NCBI RefSeq assembly: GCF_016918935.1
Contig: NZ_JAFFOB010000025.1
Coordinates: 144,330-208,329 of the forward strand
Source of the DNA: Roseitranquillus sediminis
Lineage (GTDB): Bacteria; Pseudomonadota; Alphaproteobacteria; Rhodobacterales; Rhodobacteraceae
Reading direction: 5' to 3'
Length of the DNA stretch: 64,000 nucleotides
Each line of letters opens with the position of its first letter. Position 1 is the first letter of the stretch. Of this stretch, positions 54,146-63,666 are shown one piece after another. Made by a program: the position numbers and the translations under genes. The notes under the pieces were generated by a model that did no database searches, was not told where the DNA came from, and worked only from the letters and a program-made list of their open reading frames with translations.

Positions 54146-54266
54146 GATGGTGATCTGGCAGGACAATGGCGGTGCCGGCCGCGGCGAAGCTGCGGCGTGT
54201 GGTCGGGTCTTTCCCTGAAACGACGGTCTTGCGGGTGAATGGAGCGCGTTCGCGGATCGTCATCCG
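54146..54266. other. Short non-coding gap beside the pseudogene
   Basis: Sequence between the truncated hydrolase remnant and the end of dnaE2. No domain, start signal or hairpin was recognised; it may be the break point of the deletion that removed the 5' part of the hydrolase gene. Confidence 0.4.
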
Positions 54267-57200
54267 TCACGAGCGGCGGGAGACGCACTTTGCGCCGCCG
54301 GCGGAGTCCCACCAGTCGTCGCGGGTGATGCCGTGGGCGTCGCCGAAGCTGCGGCCGCGGAACGGGTCGGCGTCGCGCGGATGGCGCGCCTGTGGGTTCA
54401 TGACGGCGCCGGGGCCGCGCACTTCGCGCGGGACAGGTGTCCAGTCCGGGGCGTCGGAAGGATCGCCGTCGCCCGGCGGCTCGAGCGGCGGCGTGCCGGG
54501 GGTCAGCAGGTGGCGCAGCAGCGCCATCGGGTGGGCGCGCAGCGTCAGGCGGGTGGCGACGTAATCCTCCACCACCTCCTCGCCCAGGGTCATCCGTGGC
54601 AGGCGGGCGGGGTCCTCGAGGATGCCCTCGCCGTCCATGTCGCCGCCGAAGAGCGGCAGCGGCTTCTCGCTCGTGACGGCGCGGGCGTCCCAGAGCGCCT
54701 CGCGGCGCGTGAGGCCGATGTCGGCGAAGGCGTCGGCCTCGGAGAGCACGCGCAGCATCCGCGGGCTGGTGCCGGCGCGGCGCCAGACATCCTCGACGCT
54801 GCGGTAGCCGTTGCCGCGGGCGGCGGCGATCCAGTTCGCCTCCTCCTGGCGCATCGCGCGGATCTGGCGGAAGCCGAGGCGCAGCGCGAGGCCGCCGCGT
54901 CCGTCGGGCTCCATCGTGCAGTCCCAGTAGGAGCGGTTGATGCAGACCGGGCGCACCTCGACCCCGTGCTCGCGCGCGTCGCGGACGATCTGCGCCGGGG
55001 CGTAGAAGCCCATCGGCTGCGAGTTCAGCAGCGCGCAGGCGAAGATGCCGGGGTGATGGCGCTTGAGCCAGGACGAAGCGTAGACGAGGAGCGCGAAGGA
55101 GGCCGCGTGACTTTCGGGGAAGCCGTAGGAGCCGAAGCCCTCGATCTGAGCGAAGCAGCGCTCGGCAAAGTCCATGTCGTAGCCGCGCTCGCGCATGCCG
55201 CTCAGGAACCGGCCCTTCAGCGGCGTGACCTTGTCGACCTTCTTGAAGGTGGCGAGCGCGCGGCGCAGGCGATCGGCCTCCTCCGGGCTGAACCCCGCGC
55301 CGATGATGGCGATCTGCATCGCCTGCTCCTGGAAGAGCGGCACGCCGAGGGTCTTGCCGAGAACCGCCCCGAGTTCGTCCGACGGGAAATCCACCGCCTC
55401 CTCGCCGCAACGGCGGCGGAGATAGGGGTGGAGCATGTCGCCCTGGATCGGCCCCGGGCGGATGATCGCAACCTCGATCACGAGGTCGTAGAAGCAGCGC
55501 GGCTTCATCCGGGGCAGGAAGCTCATCTGCGCTCGGCTCTCGACCTGAAAGACGCCGACAGTATCGGCGCGGCAGAGCATGTCGTAGACGCGCCCGTCCT
55601 CGGGCGGGATCGTGGCGAGGTCGTAGTCGGTCTGGTGGTGGCGGGCGATGAGGTCGAACGCCTTGCGGATGCAGGTGAGCATCCCGAGGGCGAGGACGTC
55701 GACCTTGAGGATGCCGAGCGCGTCGATGTCGTCCTTGTCCCAACAGATGACCGTGCGATCCTCCATCGTGGCGTTCTCGACCGGCACCAGTTCGTCGAGC
55801 CGCCCCTCGGTGATGACGAAGCCGCCGACATGCTGGGAGAGGTGGCGGGGGAAGCCCTGGATCTCGTGCACGAGCTCCAGCGTCTGGCGCAGGCGGCGGT
55901 CGGAGGAGTCGAGGCCGATCTCGCGCAGGCGTTGTTCCTCCAGGCCCTCGGCGGAGAAGAAGCCCCAGAGCTGGGACGAGAGCGCGGCGATCGTGTCGTC
56001 GGTGAGGCCCATCGCCTTGCCGACCTCGCGGATGGCGCGCTTGCCGCGATAGTGGATCACGGTAGCGCAGATGCCGGCGCGGTGGCGGCCGTAGCGCTCG
56101 TAGATCCACTGGATCACCTCCTCGCGGCGTTCGTGCTCGAAGTCGACGTCGATGTCGGGCGGCTCGTTCCGGGCCTCGGAGACGAAGCGCTCGAACACCA
56201 TGGTGCCGATCTCGGGCGAGACCGAGGTGACGCCGAGGCAGTAGCAGACGACGGAATTGGCGGCGGACCCCCGGCCCTGGCAGAGGATGTCGCGGGAGCG
56301 GGCGAAGGCGACGACGTCGTTGACCGTCAGGAAGTAGGGCTCGTAGCCCAGCCGGGCGATCAGCGCGAGCTCGTGATCAAGCGTGGCACGAACCTTCTCC
56401 GGCGCGCCCGAGGGATAGCGCCAGACGAGCCCCTCGTGCGCGAGGCGGCGGAGGCGGTCGGCGGGGGTCTCGCCGGCGCTGATCTCGGAGGGGTACTCGT
56501 AGCGCAGCTCGTCGAGCGAGAAGGTGCAGCGCCTGGCCACCTCCCACGCGCGGTCGACGGCGGCCTCGTGGCCGGCGAAGAGCCGGCGCATCTCGGCCTC
56601 GGAGCGCAGCCGCTGCTCGGCGTTGGCGAGCGCGGCGCGGCCGAGGTCGTCGACCCGCCCTCCGGTGCGGATGGCGGTGAGCACGTCGGCAAGCTTGCGG
56701 CGCGCGCCGTGGTGCATCAGCGGCGAGGCGGAGGCGACGGTGGGCACACCGAGGCGGCGGGCCAGCCGCGCGAGGGCGTCGAAGCGCGTCCGGTCCTGGC
56801 CATCGTAGCGGGGGGCGAGGAGTAGGGCGACCCGGCCGGGGAAGCGGCGCGTCAGCCGGCGCGCCAGTGGCCACCACGCGCCCGCGCCGCGCGGCACCGT
56901 GGCCGCCTGTGGCAGCGGGGCATCCGGAAGCGGGACTGCACCCGTCCCGGCGGGATCGCCTCCGAGCGGGTGGAGCAACAGCTCCATGCCCTCTGCCCAG
57001 TCGAGCAGGTCGGGGGTGGAGATCTCGCAGGCGCCCTTCTCGGCGCGTCGGCGGCCGATGGTGATCAGGCGGCAGAGCCGGCCCCAGGCGGCGCGGTCGC
57101 GCGGCAGGGCGGTGACGCGGAGCCCGTCGGTAGTGACGAGTCGCACGGCGGGGATGAGCCGCGGCACGCAGCGCACGTCGAGCGACGGGGCCGGCGCGGC

Positions 57201-57518
57201 GGGACGGAGGCGCGTCTCGAATGCCGCAACGGCAGGACGCCCGGCGTCACCCAGATAGCGCTCATCCGGGATCGCGGGGGGCACCCAGGGCGGCGGAGGG
57301 CCGATTGGTCCGGCGGCCTCGGCCGCTTCGCGCTCGCGTACGGTCCGCGCGATCTCCTCGATCTGGGCGTGGGCGCGGACAATGCCGGCGACGGAGTTCT
57401 CGTCGGCGATGGCGATCGCGCCGATGCCCAGCAGCGCCGCGCGCTCGACATGCTCCTCGGGGTGGGAAGCGCCCGTGAGGAAGGTGAAGTTGGAGGTGAC
57501 ATCGAGCTCGGCGAACAT
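54267..57518 (-). CDS. dnaE2: Error-prone DNA polymerase DnaE2, lacking the OB-fold region
   Basis: DnaE2 is the C-family polymerase used in damage-induced mutagenesis with ImuA and ImuB. The 1083-residue product has an N-terminal PHP domain (FAELDVTSNFTFLTGASHPE), the polymerase core with QGRGSAANSVVCYCLG and PPDIDVDFEHERREEVIQWI, LVIEVAIIRPGPIQG, and helix-hairpin-helix region GFRQIRAMRQEEANW. After LTLRAHPMALLRHLL the usual OB-fold segment is absent; a 75-residue Pro/Asp/Arg-rich tail containing ARHPRDADPFRGRS follows instead. ATG 57518 is chosen from homology. imuA and imuB are not adjacent. Confidence 0.92.
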   Translation of the reverse strand: MFAELDVTSNFTFLTGASHPEEHVERAALLGIGAIAIADENSVAGIVRAHAQIEEIARTVREREAAEAAGPIGPPPPWVPPAIPDERYLGDAGRPAVAAFETRLRPAAPAPSLDVRCVPRLIPAVRLVTTDGLRVTALPRDRAAWGRLCRLITIGRRRAEKGACEISTPDLLDWAEGMELLLHPLGGDPAGTGAVPLPDAPLPQAATVPRGAGAWWPLARRLTRRFPGRVALLLAPRYDGQDRTRFDALARLARRLGVPTVASASPLMHHGARRKLADVLTAIRTGGRVDDLGRAALANAEQRLRSEAEMRRLFAGHEAAVDRAWEVARRCTFSLDELRYEYPSEISAGETPADRLRRLAHEGLVWRYPSGAPEKVRATLDHELALIARLGYEPYFLTVNDVVAFARSRDILCQGRGSAANSVVCYCLGVTSVSPEIGTMVFERFVSEARNEPPDIDVDFEHERREEVIQWIYERYGRHRAGICATVIHYRGKRAIREVGKAMGLTDDTIAALSSQLWGFFSAEGLEEQRLREIGLDSSDRRLRQTLELVHEIQGFPRHLSQHVGGFVITEGRLDELVPVENATMEDRTVICWDKDDIDALGILKVDVLALGMLTCIRKAFDLIARHHQTDYDLATIPPEDGRVYDMLCRADTVGVFQVESRAQMSFLPRMKPRCFYDLVIEVAIIRPGPIQGDMLHPYLRRRCGEEAVDFPSDELGAVLGKTLGVPLFQEQAMQIAIIGAGFSPEEADRLRRALATFKKVDKVTPLKGRFLSGMRERGYDMDFAERCFAQIEGFGSYGFPESHAASFALLVYASSWLKRHHPGIFACALLNSQPMGFYAPAQIVRDAREHGVEVRPVCINRSYWDCTMEPDGRGGLALRLGFRQIRAMRQEEANWIAAARGNGYRSVEDVWRRAGTSPRMLRVLSEADAFADIGLTRREALWDARAVTSEKPLPLFGGDMDGEGILEDPARLPRMTLGEEVVEDYVATRLTLRAHPMALLRHLLTPGTPPLEPPGDGDPSDAPDWTPVPREVRGPGAVMNPQARHPRDADPFRGRSFGDAHGITRDDWWDSAGGAKCVSRRS

Positions 57519-57574
57519 GGTCGAGCACGATATTCCCGTTTTGTTCCGGAGACGAGTCCGATGCCGGTGCGGCG

Positions 57575-58048
57575 TCAGGACGGCAGAAGACGGTTGGCGA
57601 AGGCGTCGAATACCGCGCGGTACACGTCGCGTTTGAACGGCACGATGTGCTCCATGAGGTCGGCGGGCGCCATCCAGCGCCAGCGGCCGAACTCGACCTC
57701 GTGCGCCGCCAGATCGACGGCCGAATCGGGACCGCCGTAGCGCATCAGGAACCACTTCTGGCGCTGGCCGCGGTAGCGCCCGCCCCAGACCCGGCCGATC
57801 AGGTCATCGGGCAGGTCATAGCTGATCCAGTCCGGCGTCTCGGCCTCGAGCGCGACGGCCTCAGGCGACAGACCCGTCTCTTCCCGCAGCTCGCGCAGGG
57901 CCGCATCGGATGGGGCCTCCCCGGCGTCGATGCCGCCCTGCGGCATCTGCCACGCGCCCGGCGTGTCCAGCCGCTCGCCGGCGAAGACGAGACCGGCGGG
58001 ATTCGCCAGCACGACGCCGACGCAGGGACGGTAGGGGAGCGAAGCCAT
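57575..58048 (-). CDS. rppH: RNA pyrophosphohydrolase RppH
   Basis: RppH removes pyrophosphate from mRNA 5' ends and so triggers decay; alphaproteobacterial members also cleave dinucleoside polyphosphates. The 157-residue Nudix protein starts [21 protein letters not shown] and has a full Nudix box ([20 protein letters not shown] then TG). [12 protein letters not shown] is also family-typical. It follows the aminotransferase gene on the same strand by 50 bp. Confidence 0.94.
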   Translation of the reverse strand: MASLPYRPCVGVVLANPAGLVFAGERLDTPGAWQMPQGGIDAGEAPSDAALRELREETGLSPEAVALEAETPDWISYDLPDDLIGRVWGGRYRGQRQKWFLMRYGGPDSAVDLAAHEVEFGRWRWMAPADLMEHIVPFKRDVYRAVFDAFANRLLPS

Positions 58049-58098
58049 GCGGCGACCCTAGCGGCGCGGCCCGGCGAACGGAACGGCCGTCGGCGCGC

Positions 58099-59283
58099 TC
58101 AGGGGCCGAGAGCCTCGGCGGCGGCCTGAAAGGCCGGCAGCGCACGCTCGACCATCTCGTCGGTTGCGGTCAGGCAGAGACGGAAGTCGCTCGGACAGTC
58201 GAAGACCGTGCCAGGCATCACTCTGACTCCGTGCGGCTTGAGGAAGGCGGCGAAGCGCTCAGCGTCGCCGCCCGGCGCGCGACCCCAGAGGTAGAAGGTG
58301 CCCTCGGGCCGGACCATGCGGTACCCCCAATGCTCCATGGCGCCGAGCAGACGGTCGCGCCGGGACGCCAGCGCGTCGATGTCGATCGAGAGCGTCTCGA
58401 GCCGCGGGAGCGCGTGCTGCATCAGCGCGTCGGCGAAGCCCCAGCCGAGCGCCATCTGGCTGGTGACGAGAGCGCCGCGGAACTCCCCGCGATCGGCGGC
58501 GGGCATCGTGGGCGAAAGGGCGAGGTAGCCGAGACGCTGGCCGGGCGCGAGCAGGATCTTCCCGTAGCTGTAGTCGACGAGGGTCCAGGGGTAGACGGCG
58601 GCCGGGCTGACAAAGCCGGCACCATCGTAGCGGATGCGGCGGTATGGCTCGTCCGAGAGGATGAAGATGCGGCGCCCGAAGCGGTCGGATGCCGCGCTGA
58701 CCGCGGCCGCGAGGTCGCCCAGGGCAGTGTGGCCGTAGATCCGTCCGGTCGGATTGGCGGGAGAGTTGACCACCACGATCCGCGTGCGCGGCGTCATGGC
58801 TTGCGCGATGGCGTCTACGTCGAGGTCGTAGGAGCCGGGCGCGAGCGGCGCGGCCGTGGCCCGGCAGCCGCGCCCCACGAGCAGCGGAGCGTAGCAGAAC
58901 CAGCCGGGTTGCGGGATCACCACCTCGTCGCCGGGCTCGAGAAGGAGCGAGAATGCGAGGGCTATGGCGCCGAAGGCGCCTTGCGTCAGCGCGATGTCCT
59001 CGGGCTCGAACGGCAAGTCGAGCTCCGCCTCAAGCGAGCGGGCGAGCACTTCCCGCGGCTCGTCCTCGTTCGTCTTGTAGGCGAACCAGCTGGGGTCACG
59101 AGGGACCGCCGCGTCGCGCAGGGCATCGACCAGCCCGGCAAGCGGCATCTCGTTCGGGTTGCCGAAGGTGAAGTCGGCGGTCGCGCCACCAGCGGCCCGT
59201 TCGCGCGCATTGGCCTCAAAGAAGTCAAGGACGGGGCGGAAGCTGTCCGCCGCCGCGGCGGCGCTTCTCGATATGAAAGCCAC
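58099..59283 (-). CDS. Class I/II PLP-dependent aminotransferase
   Basis: This 394-residue fold-type I aminotransferase has QGAFGAIALA for PLP phosphate contacts, NSPANPTG, Asp211 in SDEPY, the Schiff-base lysine Lys242 in DYSYGKILLAPGQRLGY, and an arginine late in the chain (FRLCLTATDE) for substrate carboxylate. Substrate choice among aspartate, aromatic or other amino acids cannot be told from sequence alone. It lies between ctpA and rppH on one strand. Confidence 0.88.
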   Translation of the reverse strand: MAFISRSAAAAADSFRPVLDFFEANARERAAGGATADFTFGNPNEMPLAGLVDALRDAAVPRDPSWFAYKTNEDEPREVLARSLEAELDLPFEPEDIALTQGAFGAIALAFSLLLEPGDEVVIPQPGWFCYAPLLVGRGCRATAAPLAPGSYDLDVDAIAQAMTPRTRIVVVNSPANPTGRIYGHTALGDLAAAVSAASDRFGRRIFILSDEPYRRIRYDGAGFVSPAAVYPWTLVDYSYGKILLAPGQRLGYLALSPTMPAADRGEFRGALVTSQMALGWGFADALMQHALPRLETLSIDIDALASRRDRLLGAMEHWGYRMVRPEGTFYLWGRAPGGDAERFAAFLKPHGVRVMPGTVFDCPSDFRLCLTATDEMVERALPAFQAAAEALGP

Positions 59284-59392
59284 GGGACCTTCCCTCGCGG
59301 GTCAACTTCGGTCCATCATCGCACGTTTGCCGACGTCGCAGAAGCCGGCGGCGGCGACGCCCGCCCCTGCGTGGGAGCGGGCGTCCTCGCCC

Positions 59393-60775
59393 TCATTGCT
59401 GACGCGAAGCTTCCTGCACGTAGAGATCGGTGTTGAGCGCCGAGAGGCCCTTCAGCAGGTCGATCGCATAGGACAGCTGGAAGTCCTCCTCGCGAAGGCG
59501 CGCGGCTGCGGCGGCCGCTTCCTGCTCCTCGATCGCCTGGTCGCGCTCTTCCTCGGTCATGGAATCGTTCTCGAGGCTGCCGCGCAGATCAGCTTCGGAG
59601 CGCAGCGGGCGCGCGATGCTGTCCTCTTCGTCCTCGGCCGTCTCGTCGGCGGGGCGGCTCGGCGGCTGTTCCACCACGATGTCGGGCGAGATGCCCAGTG
59701 CCTGGATCGAGCGGCCGGACGGCGTGTAGTACCGAGCGGTGGTGAGACGCATCGCCCCCTCGCCGCGCAGCGGCATGACTGTCTGGACCGATCCCTTGCC
59801 GAACGACTTGGTGCCAACGACGATCGCCCGCCGGTGGTCCTGCAGCGCGCCCGCGACGATCTCGGACGCCGAAGCCGATCCGCCGTTGATCAGCACGACG
59901 ATCGGCTTGCCCTCGGTGAGGTCGCCCTCGGTTGCGTTGAAGCGCTCGCCGTCCTGCGGATTGCGGCCGCGGGTCGAGACGACCTCGCCTGCGTCGAGAA
60001 AGGCGTCCGAGACTTCGATGGCCTCGGTCAACAGCCCGCCGGGGTTGTTGCGAAGATCGAGAACAAAGCCGCTCACGTTGTCCATGCCGCCCAGCGCCTC
60101 GACCTGCTCCTTGAGCCCTTCCTCGAGGTTGGGAGAGGTCTGGTCGTTGAATGTGGTCACCCGCAGGATAACCGCATCGCCCTCGGTGCGGGTACGGACC
60201 GCCGCGATCTGGATCGTGTCGCGAACGATGGTGACGTCGAACGGCTCCTCCGGCCCCTCCTCGCCCTCGCGGACGATGGTGATGATGATTTCGGACCCGA
60301 CCGGCCCGCGCATCAGGTCCACCGCCTCGTCCAGCGTCAGGCCGAGTACGCTTTCGCCGTCTACATGCGTGATGAAGTCGCCGGCCTCGATGCCGGCCTC
60401 GTCCGCCGGGGTTCCGTCGATCGGCGAGACGACCTTGACGAAGCCTTCCTCCTGCGTGACCTCGATCCCGAGTCCGCCGAACTCGCCGCGGGTCTGGACG
60501 CGCATGTCGGCGGCATCCTCGGCAGAGAGATAGCCGGAATGCGGGTCGAGCGAGGTGAGCATGCCGTTGATGGCGGCCTCGATCAGCTCCTTCTCGTCGA
60601 CCGACTCGACGTACTGGATGCGAACCCGCTCAAAGATGTCGCCGAAGAGGTCGAGCTGCTCGTAGATCGAGCTGCGATCGTTCGATTCCTGCGCGATCAG
60701 CGGGCCGGCCACCTGCGTGGCGAGGAGCGCGCCGGCCATGGTTCCGCCCACGGCAGCCATCACGAATTGTCTCAT
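59393..60775 (-). CDS. ctpA: C-terminal processing protease (S41 family)
   Basis: This 460-residue periplasmic serine protease has a signal-anchor (about 1-27), a PDZ domain (FGGLGIEVTQEEGFVKVVSP to about 180), and the S41 catalytic domain. Nucleophile Ser is in NGGSASASEIVAGAL and general-base Lys in GTKSFGKGSVQT. The acidic C-terminal tail (ADETAEDEEDSI, then EERDQAIEEQEA) is family-typical. It trims or degrades envelope proteins and murein hydrolases. ATG 60775 gives the signal sequence directly; upstream in-frame codons lack homology. Confidence 0.93.
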   Translation of the reverse strand: MRQFVMAAVGGTMAGALLATQVAGPLIAQESNDRSSIYEQLDLFGDIFERVRIQYVESVDEKELIEAAINGMLTSLDPHSGYLSAEDAADMRVQTRGEFGGLGIEVTQEEGFVKVVSPIDGTPADEAGIEAGDFITHVDGESVLGLTLDEAVDLMRGPVGSEIIITIVREGEEGPEEPFDVTIVRDTIQIAAVRTRTEGDAVILRVTTFNDQTSPNLEEGLKEQVEALGGMDNVSGFVLDLRNNPGGLLTEAIEVSDAFLDAGEVVSTRGRNPQDGERFNATEGDLTEGKPIVVLINGGSASASEIVAGALQDHRRAIVVGTKSFGKGSVQTVMPLRGEGAMRLTTARYYTPSGRSIQALGISPDIVVEQPPSRPADETAEDEEDSIARPLRSEADLRGSLENDSMTEEERDQAIEEQEAAAAAARLREEDFQLSYAIDLLKGLSALNTDLYVQEASRQQ

Positions 60776-60892
60776 CGTTGTCGTCGTCTCCTTGTCGAGC
60801 GTGGCGCGGGCGGCAGCGGGCGCCGCGTGCAGCTTACGCCTCTTCAGCGCCTGCAATAAAGCGCAGAGCCTTCGGCAGGAAGGCGCGGTGCA

Positions 60893-62431
60893 TCACAATC
60901 CCGTCGTCCCGCCGCGCCGGATCAGGCTCCGCCCAGTCATCTCCGGCGGCTGCTCGAGCCCCATCAGTTCCAGCAGCGTCGGCGCGAGGTCTGCGAGCCT
61001 GCCGTTTACCAGCCGCGCCCCTTCCGGACCGCCGAACAGGATCACCGGCACCGGGTTCAGCGTGTGCGCGGTGTGCGGGCCGCCGGTCTGGGGGTCGACC
61101 ATCAACTCGCAGTTGCCATGGTCGGCCGTCAGCACCATCGCCCCGCCCGCCTTTCCGAGCGCGGCCACCACTCGGGCGAGCCCCGCGTCGACCGCCTCGC
61201 AGGCGCGGACAGCGGCATCGATATCGCCGGTGTGGCCAACCATGTCGGGGTTCGCATAGTTGGTCACGATCAGGTCATAGCCGGCCTCGATCGCCGCCAC
61301 GAACCTGTCGGTGACGGCGGGCGCGGACATCTCCGGCTGCAGGTCATAGGTCGCGACATCGGGCGAAGGCGGCATGAAGCGATCCTCCCCCTCCTCGGGC
61401 TCCTCCTTGCCGCCATTGAGGAAGAAGGTGACGTGGGGGTACTTCTCGGTCTCCGCCAGCCGGAACTGCCGCAGACCGTGCCGCGCCACCCAGGCGCCCA
61501 GCGTGTTGACGATCTCCCGCTTCGGGAAGACCGTGGTCATGTAGCGCTCGTGCCTGTCCGAATATTCGACCATCCCCAGGAGGCCAGCCAGACGCGGCCT
61601 TTCGCCGGCGTCGAAACGGTCGAAGCCGGGCTCGCCGATCGCGGCGAGAATCTCCCGCGCGCGGTCGGCGCGGAAGTTGAGGCAGAAGAATCCGTCGCCA
61701 TCGCGGATGCCCTCGTGCCCGGGCAGGACGGTCGGCTGGATGAACTCATCAGTCTCGCCACGCCCATAGGCGGCGGCGACGGCCTCCGCGGCGTCCGGCG
61801 CCAGCTCGCCCTCGCCTCGCACCATAGCCCGCCAGGCGCGCTCCACGCGGCTCCAGCGGTTGTCGCGGTCCATCGCGAAGTAGCGGCCGATGACCGTGCC
61901 GATCCGCGCGTCTCGGGGCAGCCGCGCCTCGAGGTCCGGCACGAACGCCTCGGCAGACTTTGGCGCCACATCACGCCCGTCGGTAATCGCATGGACCACC
62001 ACCGGCACGCCGGCCTCGGCGATCGTGCGGGCGGCGACGATCAAGTGGTCGACATGTCCGTGAACGCCACCATCCGAGGCCATCCCCATCAGGTGCGCGC
62101 TTCCGCCCGACCGCTTCAGCGCCGCGATGAAGTCCCTCAGGACAGCGTTCTCGAAGAACGAGCCATCCTCGATCGCCAGGTCGATCTGGCCGAGGTCCAT
62201 GGCTACCACCCGGCCGGCGCCGATGTTGGTGTGGCCGACTTCCGAATTGCCCATCTGACCCTTCGGCAGACCCGAGTCCGGTCCGTGCGTGATCAGCGTC
62301 GCTTTCGGGCAGGTCGCCATGAGGCGGTCGAACGTCGGCGTCTCGGCCAACGCGACCGCGTTGGCCTCGCGCTCCTCGCGCAGGCCCCAGCCATCGAGAA
62401 TGCAGAGAACGACGGGCTTTGGTATGCTCAT
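60893..62431 (-). CDS. gpmI: 2,3-Bisphosphoglycerate-independent phosphoglycerate mutase
   Basis: GpmI interconverts 3- and 2-phosphoglycerate with two metal ions. The 512-residue protein has VVLCILDGWGL for the first metal Asp, the phosphoserine motif GQMGNSEVGHTNIGAGR, DGRDVAPKSA, RADRAREI, and C-terminal metal ligands in DMVGHTGDIDAAVRACEAVD and TADHGNCELM. ATG 62431 is favoured over an ATG three codons upstream. It lies between rlmH and ctpA on the same strand. Confidence 0.95.
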   Translation of the reverse strand: MSIPKPVVLCILDGWGLREEREANAVALAETPTFDRLMATCPKATLITHGPDSGLPKGQMGNSEVGHTNIGAGRVVAMDLGQIDLAIEDGSFFENAVLRDFIAALKRSGGSAHLMGMASDGGVHGHVDHLIVAARTIAEAGVPVVVHAITDGRDVAPKSAEAFVPDLEARLPRDARIGTVIGRYFAMDRDNRWSRVERAWRAMVRGEGELAPDAAEAVAAAYGRGETDEFIQPTVLPGHEGIRDGDGFFCLNFRADRAREILAAIGEPGFDRFDAGERPRLAGLLGMVEYSDRHERYMTTVFPKREIVNTLGAWVARHGLRQFRLAETEKYPHVTFFLNGGKEEPEEGEDRFMPPSPDVATYDLQPEMSAPAVTDRFVAAIEAGYDLIVTNYANPDMVGHTGDIDAAVRACEAVDAGLARVVAALGKAGGAMVLTADHGNCELMVDPQTGGPHTAHTLNPVPVILFGGPEGARLVNGRLADLAPTLLELMGLEQPPEMTGRSLIRRGGTTGL

Positions 62432-62566
62432 GCGTCGCACATAACGCGCCCGTTGGCGAAGGTCACGCGCCCTTCGCCCGCGCCGACCGCAGGCGCGGCA
62501 GCGCCTGCGCGGCCCAACGGGAGGAGATCGTCGCCGCAGGCGGCGTCCGACGACGGGCGGGAGCCA

Positions 62567-63037
62567 CTAGTCGCGGTGATAGGGAGTGCCCGCCAAGATC
62601 GACGCCGCACGATAGAGCTGCTCGCTGAGCATCGCCCGGACCAGCATGTGCGGCCAGACCATCGGGCCGAGCGAGAGCACCGCGTCCGCCGCCCGCCGCA
62701 GCGCCGGGTCGATCCCGTCCGCGCCGCCGATCAGAAGGGCCGCCTCCGGGCGGCCAGCGTCGCGCCAGCCGGCGAGCAGGTCGGCGAGCTGAGGGGAAGT
62801 GAGGCTGCGTCCCCGTTCGTCCAACACGCAGACGGCAGCCCCGTCCGGGACAACGCGGCGGAGCAGGTCCGCCTCTGCCGTCATTCCGCCGCCCTTGCGG
62901 GCCTCGACCTCGTGAACGGTCAGCGGTCCCAGACCCAGCTGCCGCCCCGTCCGGTCAAACCGCGCGACATAATCCTCGATCAGGTTCCGCTCGGGCCCGA
63001 CGCGCAGCCGGCCGACGGCGCAGATGCGCAGGCGCAC
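62567..63037 (-). CDS. rlmH: 23S rRNA pseudouridine-1915 N3-methyltransferase RlmH
   Basis: RlmH is a SPOUT methyltransferase acting on the assembled 70S ribosome at helix 69. The 156-residue protein has the expected LDERGRSLTSPQLADLLAGW, the SAM-binding knot LLIGGADGIDPALRRAAD and the C-terminal EQLYRAASILAGTPYHRD. Its start follows the rsfS stop with no gap, so the two are translationally coupled. Confidence 0.96.
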   Translation of the reverse strand: MRLRICAVGRLRVGPERNLIEDYVARFDRTGRQLGLGPLTVHEVEARKGGGMTAEADLLRRVVPDGAAVCVLDERGRSLTSPQLADLLAGWRDAGRPEAALLIGGADGIDPALRRAADAVLSLGPMVWPHMLVRAMLSEQLYRAASILAGTPYHRD

Positions 63038-63403
63038 TCAGCCGCGGGCGGCAGCCTGCGCCGGGCTCAGCCACATCTTCTCGAGCTGGTAGAACTCACG
63101 GACCTCGGGCCGGAAGACATGGATGATCACGTCGCCTGCGTCGATCAGCACCCAGTCGCCGGCATCTTTGCCCTCAACCTTGGCGCCGCGGCCGGTGGCG
63201 TCCTTCAGCCGCTCGACGAGGTGGTCCGAGATCGCACCGACCTGTCGCGACGAGCGGCCCGACGCGATGACCATCCAGTCGGCCATCTCGGATTTGCCGC
63301 GCAGGTCGATCTCGACCACATCCTCGGCCTTGTCGTCGTCGAGTGATTTGAGGATAAGGGCCAGCAGTTCGTCGCTGGCGGGCTCGGTGGGAAGCCCGGT
63401 CAT
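63038..63403 (-). CDS. rsfS: Ribosomal silencing factor RsfS
   Basis: RsfS binds ribosomal protein uL14 and blocks subunit joining in starvation. The 121-residue form from ATG 63403 carries the full domain (DDKAEDVVEIDLRGKSEMAD, WMVIASGRSSRQV, DWVLIDAGDVIIHVF). However, ATG 63403 has no Shine-Dalgarno. An AGGAGG (complement of 63463-63468) lies 8 nt before an in-frame CTG (63454) that would add 17 residues, and 3 nt before an ATG of an 18-codon frame whose TAA overlaps the rsfS ATG. The true start is therefore uncertain. Confidence 0.93.
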   Translation of the reverse strand: MTGLPTEPASDELLALILKSLDDDKAEDVVEIDLRGKSEMADWMVIASGRSSRQVGAISDHLVERLKDATGRGAKVEGKDAGDWVLIDAGDVIIHVFRPEVREFYQLEKMWLSPAQAAARG

Positions 63404-63666
63404 TACCGGCTTCGCGGCGGTCTGCTCACGGACCGCATCGTGGACTTGGGACAGGACATCGTCCTCCTACGCTGCGCGCCGAACTTCGCCCCGGCGCCGG
63501 GCGTGCCTTGAAGGTAACATCTCGCCACCGAATTCTCAATGCGCGCGCCCGATTCTTCGTGCCTCCAAGCGCCTGCTGCCGTCGCGCGAGCCGCAGCCGT
63601 TGCCTTGACTGCGAGGAGCAGCAAGTATCCGTGTGACGCCGCGGTCGCCGGGAGGTCTGGGACAGT

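Noticed and set aside
54016-56109. Very long minus-strand reading frame inside dnaE2
   Set aside because: It is the out-of-frame shadow of dnaE2 in GC-rich DNA; only its last 40 codons have meaning, as part of the decayed hydrolase.
54333-56825. Long plus-strand frame opposite dnaE2
   Set aside because: Antisense shadow of a strong coding gene; composition and lack of domains fit a codon-position artefact.
63403-63624. 73-codon minus-strand frame upstream of rsfS as a separate protein
   Set aside because: Its 5' part has no start signal or homology; only the last 18 codons next to AGGAGG are of interest and are discussed with rsfS.
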